Assembly (NCBI GenBank): GCA_032718565.1
Contig: JAVGVS010000645.1
Coordinates: 100,259-164,258, forward strand
DNA: 64,000 nucleotides
Source: Distichodus sexfasciatus
Lineage: Eukaryota > Chordata > Actinopteri > Characiformes > Distichodontidae
Reading direction: 5' to 3'
A program made the translations under genes and the position numbers. This document shows, piece after piece, positions 24,237 through 35,721 of this stretch. Below the pieces are notes generated by a model. That model worked only from the letters and a program-made list of their open reading frames with translations, made no database searches and was not told the origin of the DNA. How positions within the stretch are numbered: position 1 is the stretch's first letter; each line of letters opens with the position of its first letter.

Positions 24237-24968
24237 CTGATTTTCTCAAACTATTTAAGTTGGACTAATCATTGGGTGTTACGGTGTAAGGAGTCAATCA
24301 TTTAGTCAATCAACTGCATATGTTAAGTCTGACCTAACCTGTAGGACAAAATAGACTAAATAGTAGCTATTAAGAGCTATTAGCCATGTGTACTTTTCGC
24401 TTGTTAGAAGAATGCAGCTCAATATTATTCTAACAAACAAATAGCCATTTTGGGTGACTCCGGTTTTGTTGATTGAAACAAGTCGGACCTTGTAGTTATT
24501 TATTCGAACTAACTTGTCCTACAACTGTTATGCTAAACAGCGGCCGATCCCCCTAGTACCGGAATGTGCTAAATAATTTAAGGGCCGCACTTCATCACCG
24601 CCGCTCGTGTTTCCTGCAGGAGAATCCATCATTCCGCCTCGTTTTTATCTCATGGCCTCCTTCGTGAAGTGGTGCTGCTGTTTTCATCCCCCTCCCCTCT
24701 TCAGTCCAACCTGAATTTTAGGGAACGGCTCAGATCTGCGGCTGATGAATATTCACAAGTCGCTTGTACACTTGCAGATGGAGGAAAAAGCAACAAACAG
24801 GAAGTGATGCAACGTGAGCTAATCAGAAGGATCTGGAGTCTCGCTGCTGCTAAATGTAGCTGCTAAAGGGTCCTAAAATCAGAGGAAATACAAATTATTT
24901 AGTATAACATAATAATTAATGTGGATATTATAATTAACGTCTCTTTTTTTGTGTTATATAAAGAGCCA

Positions 24969-24982
24969 CCACTGGATGGTGC
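24969..24982 (+). promoter_or_regulatory. Weak CTCF-like motif
   Basis: CCACTGGATGGTGC matches the vertebrate CTCF core CCASYAGRKGGCRS at 12 of 14 positions. Occupancy cannot be judged from sequence. Confidence 0.25.
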
Positions 24983-25232
24983 TATACTTATAAAGAACAG
25001 TAAATTCTTCCAAAGTAAATTTTAAACCACAAAAAGTAGAGATACAAATTAAATACTGAGATCATTTTAATTTTAAAATAGTATTTAAGATATGTTGATA
25101 TAATAACAAGCTAATCACTAATCAGTATGTCGATTATTTGTCATTGCAAATGTATATTTAGCTTGGTTTATACCTTCAGCATGAACAGACGCACGGGTTG
25201 TCTGAATCCCAAATTTGTAATATAAGGAAGGA

Positions 25233-25246
25233 CCGCTAGATGGCGA
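25233..25246 (+). promoter_or_regulatory. Weak CTCF-like motif
   Basis: CCGCTAGATGGCGA matches the CTCF core at 12 of 14 positions, in the same orientation as its neighbours. Confidence 0.3.
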
Positions 25247-26160
25247 AATAGCTAGTAAGCTCATATCGCTGAATATCTCTGAAAGCTATTATTCCCACGT
25301 TTTTCTATTCGACTGTAAATGTTTTCAGTCAACGAAAGATTAGCACACAACGTGTGTTGCATAGATTGTTGTCAAGATTAATACAAAAATTAATGGGGAA
25401 CATTCAAATTGAATTCATATACAATTTAAAGTCTCATAGCTAGCTAACTAGCTAAACTATCAACAAAATGCAAAACAATATGGGAGATTCCAAGTAAGAA
25501 TCTGATCAAAGCAAACTTCCGTCGCACAAGTGTGACCCCAGTGGTAGTCAGGAAATGTGTGTGTTCCACAAAACCAAAGATGATGCAAAAAGTACAATCC
25601 GGTTTTTAAAGGGGCCTTGAAGAAAGTATGTTTGACATTCCATTCACGCGTCCCTCAGGCTCCTCCTCCAGCCTCAAGGTTAAATCCAACCAACACGAGT
25701 GCTTATGCTCTACAAAGTGTCATTACAAGGCCAGGGGTCGTCTATGACACATGGTCCAAAGGCGATCAGCCCATATGCTGAGTGGAACAAAAAAAACATT
25801 CACGTCGCTGAAGAGCCAATAAATCCCACATTCCCCCGACTCCCCGGTTCCAGTGACACTAAAAATTCACTCGGGGTCACGTTTACAACCGCGGCCACCG
25901 GGTCAAGGAACCTCGCATTGGTTACTATCAGCTGTTCGGTGCAAATCCCAGCATGGGATGCTAAAATTGCCAACATCAGCAGCATTATTGTTTAAAGCTG
26001 TAAGTGCTTCTTCTCTGAAGTAGAGTTTGCCAGATTGAGTCCATTTTTCACTGAAATGTGCATGTGTTTACATGAATTATATCTGTTAAGCATCTAGTTT
26101 GCTTGTCAAATATTTCAGCAGACCATAGAATGACACTGTAAAACAAATAGCTAACAAATA

Positions 26161-26243
26161 GCTACTGGGTGAAAGTAGTGCAAACATTTTGCAACCATTT
26201 GTAACATTGTTCTAACAAATGAAAAGTCTCACCTAGTAACTAT
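26161..26243. repeat. Everted relative of the hairpin element
   Basis: TAGCTACTGGGTGAAA (about 26161) and TCTCACCTAGTAACTA (about 26227) are imperfect inverted repeats built from the same words as the hairpin at 23889-24017, but with the arms exchanged, around a spacer of about 50 bp. Confidence 0.4.
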
Positions 26244-26345
26244 ATATTCAAACCATACTGTCCTAAAACCACCTTTACAAGTTGGAATGTCACACTCTTC
26301 AAGCAACAAAATCTTAAAAACATTACAAATGGTTACGTAAAGCTA

Positions 26346-26359
26346 TCACTAGAGGGTGC
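26346..26359 (+). promoter_or_regulatory. Weak CTCF-like motif
   Basis: TCACTAGAGGGTGC matches the CTCF core at 12 of 14 positions. It lies in the first of two related 70-bp direct repeats. Confidence 0.3.
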
Positions 26360-26682
26360 CAGTTTGAGTCAATTTTAAGAGAAACGCAAATGATTGGAAC
26401 GTCCCACATTTTTTGTGGTTTTACTATCTCTGCAATTTAGATTTGTTTTCATATATGATACTAAAATGTTAGCTCGTGGATGGCCGGACTTTTGAAATGC
26501 ACTGAGTTTGTCTGTCAAAATATTTAAGCAGAAAAATTTCCAAGACACATCCGGATAAAGTAAGGAGTCTGGTTCGAAGCTTGACACACCCTCAGTTGTC
26601 ATTTGTTCAGCTGAATGCTAGCATTGCCCGCTTAAGCCACTGACGGCAATGTTAACGTTTAAGGCTGAATTGCTTTTTCTCA

Positions 26683-26696
26683 CCACTAGAGGGCAC
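26683..26696 (+). promoter_or_regulatory. Perfect CTCF core motif
   Basis: CCACTAGAGGGCAC matches CCASYAGRKGGCRS at all 14 positions. With uniform base frequencies a perfect match is expected about 0.03 times in 64 kb on both strands. It lies in the second of two related direct repeats. The motif is direct observation; insulator or loop-anchor function is inference. Confidence 0.5.
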
Positions 26697-27009
26697 AAGA
26701 GCGAGTCCATTTTTAATTTAAACGCATATGATTGGCACGTCCCACATTTCACCTCCCGAACTGCCGTGGCTCTGATATGGTTTTCCTCTGGGGTTACTGC
26801 CAAGCAGGGCATCTTTATTCATCTGGGAAACATCACGCCACCCGTCAGTGTCCAAACCTTGCATTAACACTGTCACCCTTCCACGAAATGTCCCTGCAGC
26901 GGAGAAACTGTGTTCGCAGCCACACACACCAATTTATTCCCAGGATGATGCCCATCACTGCCATCCGCAACTCCCTCGGTGCTCGTATACAGTAGACTGA
27001 TAACTGATT

Positions 27010-27110
27010 AGGGCCTAATTCACCAACCGTTCTTAAGAAGACAATTTAAAACCCACTTACGATGATTCTGACATTCACCAATTCTTACATGAGATTTGCT
27101 TTCTTTCTCC
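27010..27110. mobile_element. Partial GGGCCTNATTCACCAA MITE
   Basis: GGGCCTAATTCACCAACC preceded by TTA and followed by TTCTTAAGAAG matches the terminus of the small MITE at 43717-43851. A second ACATTCACCAATTCTTA word follows at about 27071. No matching right end was found. Confidence 0.5.
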
Positions 27111-27988
27111 TCCTTGCTCATTTTAAACATACCTCCGAGCATTCCTTCCCTCCATCCATCTTGGCTGATGCCAACATAGCAAAGCCGCCAATGCTAAATG
27201 AAGCTTCTCTGTCAGCTGGGATGTATAACATCGTATAACAACTATAACCTCAGCAAAAACTTGCCTCCTGTGTATCAGCTGCACAGTTAAAGAGTTCATC
27301 CGAGGGTATTTTAGTCGATAATCCGATGGTCCTCGTTACGTGGAACCTGTCAACACAGCTTTCTTGGAAACCGTCTTTGGAAACAGGCAGTGCTGGTGAA
27401 GCTATGTTTAAGTGCTAGCTTTTCAAGCTACTTTTGATTAAAAGATAAGTTACAGCCAAGCTACTGTTTTGATATGGTGGTCAGCAGCACTACAAGCTAC
27501 AGCGTAGCTCGCTAGCTTTCACTTCTGCGAATTCAACCCCAGTCAGAGACACCCCGGTACTCGAAAATACACATCAGGACATTTAACGTGTTAGGGCCTA
27601 GATATACTTAACGCTCAGAAAGCTTACATGCAGGCATTAAGGCTGCTACGCGTTGTTTTGACGCATCCGCTGAGCACGTCGTCAGAAAGTAACACGGCAC
27701 GTACGCTAGTTGCAGTACCAGCAAAAATTGGGGTGGCAGTGCGCTCAAGTTTTGGTACGTGTTTACTATCAACATGGCTGAGCGGTTTCGCCGTCTTTTT
27801 TGCACCTTCGTAACATCCGAATGCAAATCGTTTTTATCTTTTTCCCATCATTTTATAGCAAAACTGGCTGTCGCTTTCTACTTCTATCTCTTCTTCTGTC
27901 ACTTTACGTCGGACTAGACGCTTTTGTGGTGTACACTGCCACCTGTTGGAATCCTTAAGTATAGTCAGTACAACACTTGCGTAGCAGT
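27111..27988. other. Mostly unique non-coding stretch
   Basis: About 27400-27515 has AGCTACTTTTGATTAAAAG and related GCTA-rich words that recall a common fish dispersed repeat, but the boundaries are not visible. No gene found. Confidence 0.4.
27936..27949 (-). promoter_or_regulatory. Near-perfect CTCF-like motif, opposite orientation
   Basis: On the minus strand CCAACAGGTGGCAG matches the CTCF core at 13 of 14 positions. It points towards the plus-strand motifs at 24969-26696, a convergent arrangement. Confidence 0.4.
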
Positions 27989-28609
27989 ATATGTGACCCT
28001 CCACGACAAAACCAGTCGCTTGTCGCAATGGAGGTTTCCAAGAAAAACAAGAGTTTATGTTGCGTGGGGTAAATTTTTGGATTTTTTGTTTTTAGTGTTT
28101 TGAAACAGTGGAAGGTCTTTACTGTACTGTTGTGAATAAATTTGGCTGAAAAACTTACCCTTTCCATCCTAAAAACGTGACTTTCTTGAGGTGAGGAATT
28201 CAATTCCAGCAGAATGTTAAAAGTTTCTGTTTTGACCGCTCTACTTCAATATTTACGGTAAATCCACTGGTTGACTAGCGTGAAGATATTTCTCCGGAAT
28301 CCATCTTCGTCTCCCGAGTTCAGTTAACCTAACGCAGGTAGGCTATCCGTGTGGCTGTGAATGCAGCGTAGGCTACCGTAAATACAAACGTAGCCGCGAC
28401 CGCACCAAGCGTCTGTGAGTGCTACGGCGATAGTCAACTTCAAAGGCAGATTTCTCAGTTTCTCACTGATATCTCAGTCATATGTCGTCCGATTCATTCG
28501 ATATAGGTATCGTTTTGAAGCTTGATTTATGCCCTTTCATGAAGACATAATACCTCAATTTTGAAAAATTTGCGACAAGCGACTGGTTTTGCCGTGGAGG
28601 GTCACATAT
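27989..28609. mobile_element. 621-bp MITE with 40-bp terminal inverted repeats
   Basis: The left arm (27989-28028) begins ATATGTGACCCTCCACG and the right arm (28570-28609) is its reverse complement with one mismatch over about 40 bp. Arms contain AAAACCAGTCGCTTGTCGCA. The interior has no transposase-like frame. The TATAT context at both ends hides the target duplication, so the superfamily is not assigned. Confidence 0.75.
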
Positions 28610-30385
28610 CGCCGCCCTTAAGCTGTTATGCGATGTGGGAGCCATATGTATAAGTGCAATAGCTGCTCATGACATCAAAAGACTTGGCCACGGAATAATC
28701 AGACTAGATTAAGGAGACATTATTGGTACTCTCTACTCTAGTACCGTACACCACTGCTTTTCAGAACGGACGTTAGCAGAATGTGTTTATGCCACCTCCC
28801 TTTCCGCAATGTCTACTTGTCCAGAATTTTATCAGGAAAGAGAAAAATTTCACCGTTTCACTAGATTTCACCTTTACCCATCCACTGTTTCATCAGAACA
28901 GCACAACAAAGCCATCAGAGCGTCGTGGACGCGTTGAGCCGGCGCTGGCTTTTTCCTCAGAGTCTACCCAGAATCCACTGCACTGCCACCATTACTGTCC
29001 ATTGTCCTTCATGTTCAACTGACTCTGGCTTGTTAATGACTCCATGAAGCCTCTAAAGGAAGTCATGTGGCACTAACAGGACACACACACACACAACCAC
29101 ACACAAAGCTCCGTGAGGACACAGGGAAATTGCTTTCTTGTTTTTGCACAATATTTCACACTGCAAAACACGGTTATTACATTTATGCATGTTAGCATAC
29201 AGGATATATGGAATATATTTAATTTCTGTGATGTGTGCAACTGTTTTGAGCATAATACATAAAGGATCAGTAAGTGAGTCAAAAAAGCCGTCCTATGCAA
29301 CTTTGTTTAAATTTTTTTTAAATGCTGCTTTCGAAATTACATTCGCAAAGAAACAGATACTATATTGTCCACCACAGTTTAAATGTGCACCCCAAGTACC
29401 TTATAAAACCCTAAAATTTGTAACTTATAATTGCAAAAACAGACAATTGTTGCTGAGTTTTCTCATAAATGGATATTTTATTTAGTAATATGAAAAAAAT
29501 CATTGTTTATGATAACTGTCCTTTCACAGGAAATTCCTCGACTGTAAGAAATTTGTTGGAAATGTTATTCTGAAATATAAAATATATAATATTCTGAAAA
29601 ATATATATATATTCTTTTTTTTTTTTACCAGGAGCCTCAACGTGTGCAGTATTTTTCCTTTTCTTTTAATGTTACCATATATGGTTATAAAAGACAAAAG
29701 CGGTATTTATTTTACAGCTGCTCCGTTTCTGCATATTATGTGTGATGGAATAGTTGTTCTGTGCACATAACAGCACATGCAATGAAGCTAACACAGTGTA
29801 ACACAATCTTTTAGAGAGATAAAACAAAAACGCCCATGTTTAAAGAACAAAAATCTCCATCCTGGCCCTGCGGGTGTGTGATAACCTGGTGGTTGGTGCT
29901 GTGCCCCCGGCGTAGCTGTAATAGGTGTCGTTTGGGTTCTGAGGAGGTTGGGGAGTGTTCACAGGACCGCCCTCTCGCCCCGCTTCACTTCTCTGGACGC
30001 GTAAACTAATCAGTTATGTTCCTGAACAGAAACTCTGGAGAGGAAGGCAGTATGACCTTGTCACAGCCTCGAGGAGAGTGAGAGTAATTCCCTTTAAATG
30101 CCATAAATATGCTTTCTTTGCACACAAACACACACACACACATCAGAGTAATGCGCAAGCTGAAGCCCGGATCTCGTGACCAAATTTTACACCTGCTTTA
30201 TTCCAGCCTCAAACTTGAAAACCTAATTATGATTTCTAAATGATGTGATAATGACTGTAATTTCTGTCCCGAGCAAACTTGTCCACACATGTTTATTAGA
30301 TTAAGCAGAAAAATGAGAAAATGAAATTCTGAAACGTGAGAAGATGGACTCATAATTGCTGTAAATACACCCAATTTTGTGAGGA
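28610..30385. other. Unique non-coding stretch
   Basis: Short (CA)n at about 29080-29098 and 30123-30142 and a TA-rich patch at about 29577-29615. No gene recognised; frames at 29138-29485 and 29053-29300 lie on opposite strands over the same DNA. Confidence 0.45.
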
Positions 30386-30387
30386 TA

Positions 30388-30903
30388 CACTACCAGTCAA
30401 AAGTTTGGACACATCTTCCCATTCAGTGTTTTATTCTTTATTATCATGACTATTTACATTGTAGATTCTCACTGAAGACACTATGAATGAACACATATGG
30501 AATTATGTAGTAAACAAAAAGTGTGAAATAACCCAAAACATGTTTTATATCTTAGATTCTTGAAAATAACCACCCTTTGCTTTGATCACTACTTTGCACA
30601 CTCTTGCCATTCTCTCGATGAGCTTCATGAGGTAGTCACCTGAAATGGTTTCCCAACAGTTTTGAAGGAGTTCCCACAGATGCTGAGCACTTATTGGCCC
30701 TTTTGCCTTCACTCTGCGGTCCGTCTCATCCCAAACCATCTCGATTGAGTTTGGTCATCACTCTCCTTCTGGGTCAAATAGCCTTTACACAGTTCATTCA
30801 TAGTTTTGATGCCTTTAGTGAGAATCTACAATGTAAACAGTAACGAAAATAAAGAAAAAAAACATTGAATGGGAAGGTGTGTCCAAACGTGTGACCTGTA
30901 GTG
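30388..30903 (-). mobile_element. Internally deleted Tc1-like transposon
   Basis: Ends CACTACCAGTCAAAAGTTTGG (left) and its imperfect complement (right) are flanked by TA at 30386-30387 and 30904-30905, the Tc1/mariner target. The terminal inverted repeats run about 110 bp inwards and include ACATTGTAGATTCTCACT on both sides. Only 516 bp remain, with the C-terminal transposase region on the minus strand. The termini and transposase are of a type widespread in fish. Confidence 0.9.
30545..30790 (-). pseudogene. Tc1 transposase C-terminal remnant
   Basis: A 64-codon minus-strand frame reads VWDETDRRVK, then HLWELLQNCW, LMKLIERM and VIKAKGGYFQESKI before its stop, the standard Tc1 transposase C-terminus. 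Upstream, LCKGYLTQKESDD is in another frame. The junction has lost the segment that in this family carries the SPDLNPIE catalytic motif, so the third acidic residue is absent. The N-terminal DNA-binding domain and first catalytic residues are also missing. Clearly non-functional. Confidence 0.88.
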
Positions 30904-30905
30904 TA

Positions 30906-31020
30906 TATACTCTTAGAATGAGTGAAAACTAATATTCCAGATTACAGATATTCTAGTTGGAAAAATTGGGAAATGTTTGCAATAACCCTAAACATTTTGC
31001 ATCTACCTTGTACAATGTTA
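30906..31020. other. Unique spacer
   Basis: No feature recognised between the Tc1 element and the SINE tail. Confidence 0.4.
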
Positions 31021-31146
31021 TGTTCATTCATTTATTCATTCTTTATCCAAACTGTTTAATCCCAACCAGGGTGGCTGGGGGGGCCGGAGCACAATCCGGG
31101 AACTTACAGGCACAAGGCAGGGACCAGCCCTGCGCAGGCGCCAACA
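31021..31146 (-). mobile_element. 5'-truncated SINE, antisense
   Basis: Read on the minus strand it contains GCGCAGGGCTGGTCCCTGCC, GTTCCCGG and GGTTGGGATTAAACAG, followed by a GAATGAATAAATGAAT tail. This is the same order as in the SINE 3' regions at 24124 and 49563. No target duplication was identified. Confidence 0.7.
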
Positions 31147-32870
31147 AAAATATATTAGCCAAGAATTCTTAAATAACTTTATACTTTATTCAGCATAATT
31201 ATTATATAAATATCCCATTTTTTCTCAGCATAAAAGTAGATGTTTGTTGGTCTGTCTGCTAAATTTACATCATGTTCTGATGTTTGCAAAATATATTTGC
31301 CAAGTTTTCAATAAAATTGCATGTGATGCGTGTTATGGAAGCGCCGGCCCTGTTTGTGACATTACATAATATTTTGAGTTTTGTGAGCAAAAAAATCAAT
31401 ATTTTAACAGAAAAATCTTAAGTGAACTTACACTGTTATATATGTTCATATTTTTCACCTCAAAGGTTCTAGCAAATCTACCCTCAGAATAAGAGGTGAC
31501 TCCAGTCATGATTTCAACTTCGACTGAACGCAGCATATTGTGTGAAATACTGCAGTCTTTGCAAAATTATAAGATACCCAACAGATTATTAGCTGCACTC
31601 CATAAATTGATTAAATCAACTCACGCCTCACGAGGAGTCACTTTTGCACCCGTTTACTGATTGTCAATCAAAACCTGGTTGCTTGGCAGGGATGATGGAT
31701 TTCGTCCACTGGGAAAGCCTGCGAGACGCAGCACATGACGAGTGTGTTACTTCTCAATCTCCGCAATATGAAATGTGCATTGTCGCTGTTTTTTTTCTCA
31801 GCGTGTTGTGATAATGATTGCCGCGTAATGAGAATGGCATTTCCAGGGTCTCAATTTAAGAGAGATGTGTCAGGATTGAAGGTTAAAATTAGCATGGAGG
31901 TTAAAGGAGATCTCAGACTCACGACAATGTGATGCTGATTTTTCACCCATTTGAAGTAATATTAATTACGCAATAAGGTTTAATAAAGTTGTTTGGATGA
32001 AATCAACTGTTGTTTGTGTATCTCCTAAAATAATGAACTTCTCACCACGTCAGCATCTTTAGGAACTTCCGAGGAAACTACACATCTCTCCGCGAATCGA
32101 GTTTCCCTTCATCAGCCGTCGATTTATTACATTTGGAAACTTCTGCTTGGCTGTAATTTAGACTTGCATTAGACTCCTAACGACGCCGGTTTAATGACAC
32201 ACACAAGATTAATGTACAAACTGCACCGGAGTCGATGGCGCATTTCACGATTCCGCCTGGTTAATGTGAAAGTGTGAAATCTTTTCCTTTTCCGCAAAAG
32301 ATTTTTCCAAGTCTGGCTGGTTTCTTATTAGCTGTTAGTTGGAGCACACTCGAGCTCTCATTTTTGGTGTTTCTGGATGTTCCTATTGTTGAGAGCGACT
32401 CTGCTTTTTACAGCTCTCTTTTCATAAGGTTTCAGCCGAATCCAAAAGTGTTTTCCCCTCTTGAAATAGACTGCCTGATCCGGACTCTCATTCCAGGTCT
32501 TCACAATGACTTTTAATTACTAGATCAGATTGCCCTGAACTTTAACCTGTCATACGTTTTGACGTTCTGTGTATATAGTTTTCAGTTTTTGCAAAGTATT
32601 GTTATGTCTTGCACTGACATCCTTTCTGCCTGAGAATCGACATTTGCTTTACGTTGCTGGATTCTTCTCTTTTCTGTTTGTGAGTTCTCAGCCTGTTTAT
32701 TGGATTACTTGTTTGTCGGCTGTGTTTTTGCCTCGTTTGTTTTGTTGACTGTCCATATACCAGTTTGGAACTTTCCGTTACACTTTCTGCTTTTGATTAC
32801 ACAATTGAATTCTTAAAACATGAACTTTCATCAGATTGCAAATTGGAGTTCATCCCTTTATGCTTTAAAC
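31147..32870. other. Unique non-coding stretch, possible conserved element
   Basis: 31690-32240 is repeat-free and contains TAATATTAATTACGCAATAAGG and other homeodomain-type words. Short frames (31735-31932, 32274-32516) lack domains. 32560-32790 is T-rich. Conservation is not testable here. Confidence 0.35.
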
Positions 32871-33029
32871 CAGGGATGGGCAACTCTAGTCCTGGGGGGG
32901 CCGGTGTCCTAAAGGTTTTCCATCCGACCTGATGAGTATCTTCTGGTGATTTTTTACCTGAGACCAGGTGTGAACGTTCTAAAGTCAAGTATAATGAAAA
33001 ACCTCCAGGACCGGAATTACCGACCTCTG
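32871..33029. mobile_element. 159-bp hAT MITE
   Basis: Left terminus CAGGGATGGGCAACTCTAGT and right terminus, read in reverse, CAGAGGTCGGTAATTCCGGT form inverted repeats. The flanks CTTTAAAC (32863-32870) and CTTTAGAC (33030-33037) are an 8-bp target duplication with one mismatch. It belongs to the same family as 38307-38408. Confidence 0.8.
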
Positions 33030-33089
33030 CTTTAGACCGTGTTGCAGATGCAGTCAGTGCAATCACAGTTGATACGTGAATCCTGGAAA

Positions 33090-33425
33090 TCATTTCTTAA
33101 AAACAGCTCACATCTTGTGAGCATGCAAGAACATCTCATGCTCACACAAAACATGAAAACAGTTCGCTTTTGTGCGAAAACAGCTTTTGGGCTCACAAAA
33201 AAATATCTCACACTAACATGCAAGAATTTCATTTTCATGCTAATCAGCTATTGAGCACACACAAAAAATATTTTGCTCATGTAAAAACATCACATGCTCA
33301 CAAGAAATTTTATGAGCTTGTGAAAACATTTCGTTTTCACCCAAAACATCTTGGGGACACACAAAAAACATCTCTTGCTGACGTAAAATTACTTTGTGAG
33401 CCTACAAGATGTTCTCTTTATCCCC
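33090..33425. repeat. Degenerate ACATCTCATGCTCACA minisatellite
   Basis: Words of the type AACATCTCATGCTCACAC, AACATTTCGTTTTCACCC and AGCTTTTGGGCTCACAAAAA recur roughly every 35-45 bp over about 335 bp. Units are too diverged for an exact period. Confidence 0.75.
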
Positions 33426-33871
33426 GCTAAGTTGTCTCTTTAGCAGCTCTGTACAATCTCCATCCTCAATTGCATTAATTTTCTCCCCAAAAACTGCAAG
33501 GATATCTACACTAAAGATGACTAGATCACACTCTTGAAAGATGGACCGTTAAACGGCCTCTTTTGTGGCGATCCTGACCATTTCTTACCATTTCTTTGGT
33601 TTGTACATTGAGGCAGGTTTGGTGCTTTTCCTCAGCTGTGGGCTGTTTGCATATTCAATTGATCAGGACCTAATTTAATCTATATTTAGTAGGTTCTTCA
33701 TCAGAGGGAGTAGAGGGAGGTTCCTGGTGGCCCATTTAATTCAGCTGAAATGGATAAATCCAGGTTAGTAGTAACATTTGGATCTGACTACACAACCTTA
33801 AAGGATCTCATGCTCTCAGCTCTGTCTGACTTTCTGAGATCAAAGATTTTAAGTGAATACTAATTTGTTGT
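33426..33871. other. Unique non-coding stretch
   Basis: No gene or recognisable repeat. Confidence 0.45.
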
Positions 33872-34100
33872 TGTGAACACACCACAGCACAGCAGTGCAT
33901 CACAATGAAATGTGACCTCTGCATTTGACCTATCCATGAAGGAGCAGTTAGCTGCTTCTTGGCAGTGCCCGTAGAGCAATACTTGAGGACGGTACCTCGC
34001 TCATGAGTACCTCGGTGGTACCTTTACCAGTCCGGGACCTGAACCAGCAACCTTCCGATCACAGGACCAACTCCCCAACTGTTAATCTATCATCTGCCCC
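33872..34100 (-). mobile_element. HE1/V-SINE-like tRNA-derived SINE, antisense, near full length
   Basis: On the minus strand a tRNA-like head contains GGAAGGTTGCTGGTTCAGGTCCC (B-box region). It is followed by GGTACCACCGAGGTACTCATGAG and the 3' half with ATGCAGAGGTCACATTTCATTGTG. The same words occur in order at 46755, 50857 and 57331. The family resemblance to fish HE1/V-SINEs is from memory of the 3' half; the tRNA origin rests on the visible promoter boxes. Confidence 0.75.
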
Positions 34101-34690
34101 ACTGGTCACTAATGGAATTTTAGTTATATTTCGTCATTGCTGCTCTGTGAATGAGAGGGACGTTCGTGGTGGAAAATGTGTCCACATTGGATTTGTGGGT
34201 CTCTAGTCACATAAATAGCCATTTTTGGAATTGTGAAGGTGCTGTGTGTCCTCCAAGCCACTAGGGACACTAAAGGTTGTTGGATTTATATAAAACTTTG
34301 GCATTTCCTGTTTGTTCTCCAAGTACTGTGTGGTCCATTGTTCCATTGTAAGGTATTGTCAATGCTGTTAATATTCCAAAAATGTTTTAGTCTGGTTTAA
34401 TGATTTTTATTGATTTTTGCTGCACATCTGTTTGATTCATTTGCTGTTGTTTTGAGATTTTTGCTTCACTTTTTCTGGATTTTCTAGACTGGTGCTAGTG
34501 GATAAGTGGACTTTTAACAGTTGAAAGAGATTGACTACAATTAAATATTTTAATATGTCTTTGTTAACGCAAAGGTTTTGGCTCTAGACTAGCAGTAGCT
34601 CGAATACTAGTATTAATAACAGTGTTGACTCAGATGGTTGTGGTATTATCTAACCTTTATATTTTGCTTCCTTTGCCTATTATTAGAGAA
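34101..34690. other. Unique non-coding stretch
   Basis: AT-rich, no feature recognised. Confidence 0.45.
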
Positions 34691-35459
34691 ATATTTATTT
34701 ACTGTACTTAAGTAGAATTTCTGGGTCTCTGTACTTTTCTTGACTGTACTTTGTATTCCTTACATTTTCAAATCAGGCTCATTACTCTTGTTTGGTTTAA
34801 TTTAAATGAGGTTTAGTAGGCCATTTTACATATTCTGTGTCAACAATGCGGACCATCAAACAACTTGACTGATTGGTTGTGGCTTAAAAACGTAGTAAGC
34901 ACACACAGAAAAGACAATCCCTTTGGTGTATTGGTCTTTACATATGGCGCACAACACGATAGACACGATAAAGCGAGAGAGAGAGAGAGAGAGAGAGAAA
35001 CTAAAAGCAGGCGACAACTCGGTGGGAAATGATATGGTGATTGCGGTGCAGAAAGCAGCTCAGCTCCACCACATTCACTTCAGTTGAGTTGAGTTTATTT
35101 CTACAGCGCTCTTTACAGCACTATAATATTTGTTGTATGATGTGTTTAGGATAGAGGTGATAATCATGTATAATGATGGTAATGAACAATGCAGCTTTAT
35201 GTATCATGTGGCTTTATTTTTCTCTGCTTGTGCTCTACATAACACTTGGACATGGCGTCCAAGCAGCTTTCCTCTAAAATGGTTTTGTTCTTCGCCAGGG
35301 AGCTTTATACTTTTATACTTTAAGTATGTTTTAGAGCCTGTACTTTTCACTTTAACTTGAGTAAAGAAGTCGAGTCAATACTTCAACTTTTACTAGAGTC
35401 TTGACATGTATCTATACTTCTACGCGAGTGAAGAATGCATGTACGTTCGACACCACTGT
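34691..35459. mobile_element. Probable ACTTAAGTA-type DNA element, interrupted
   Basis: Left portion ACTGTACTTAAGTAGAATTTCTGGGTCTCTG and right portion CTTTAACTTGAGTAAAGAAG...TACTTCAACTTTTAC resemble the two ends of a common fish non-autonomous DNA element built from ACTTxAGTA words. Between them are a (GA)n run (about 34974-34998) and GAGTTGAGTTTATTTCTACAG. Target duplications were not found and boundaries are approximate. Confidence 0.4.
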
Positions 35460-35713
35460 TCAATCATTCATGACATCATGGGTTCTTGGTTCCACAACAG
35501 CTATGTTTAAATGTTATTTGGGGGCAGATGTTGTGATGTTCCAGGAAAACCAGGTTACTGATTAAAAATGAGCCCCAGCACCACCTTTGACTGTGCTTTT
35601 TATGCTCCAACTCCTTCAGTAAAAAGATTTCTGAATTCATTTTCTGTTGGTTTGGTACAAGGCAGTACAAGAAAAGTTTTGGCACCAAGCCGCCTTGGCG
35701 GACTTAACTTGTG
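35460..35713. other. Unique spacer
   Basis: No gene or repeat recognised; a 70-codon minus-strand frame has no motif. Confidence 0.4.
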
Positions 35714-35721
35714 TTTTGAAC

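Larger units (their letters stand above)
24251..27009. other. Largely unique non-coding stretch with CTCF-like motifs
   Basis: No gene found; the 98-codon frame at 25699-25995 has no recognisable domain. A related pair of about 70-bp direct repeats at 26340-26412 and 26675-26748 shares GATTGGxACGTCCCACATTT. CTCF-like motifs are listed separately. Confidence 0.45.

Noticed and set aside
30388..30903. Active Tc1 transposon
   Set aside because: Only the C-terminus remains, the catalytic SPDLNPIE segment is deleted and the frame is broken.
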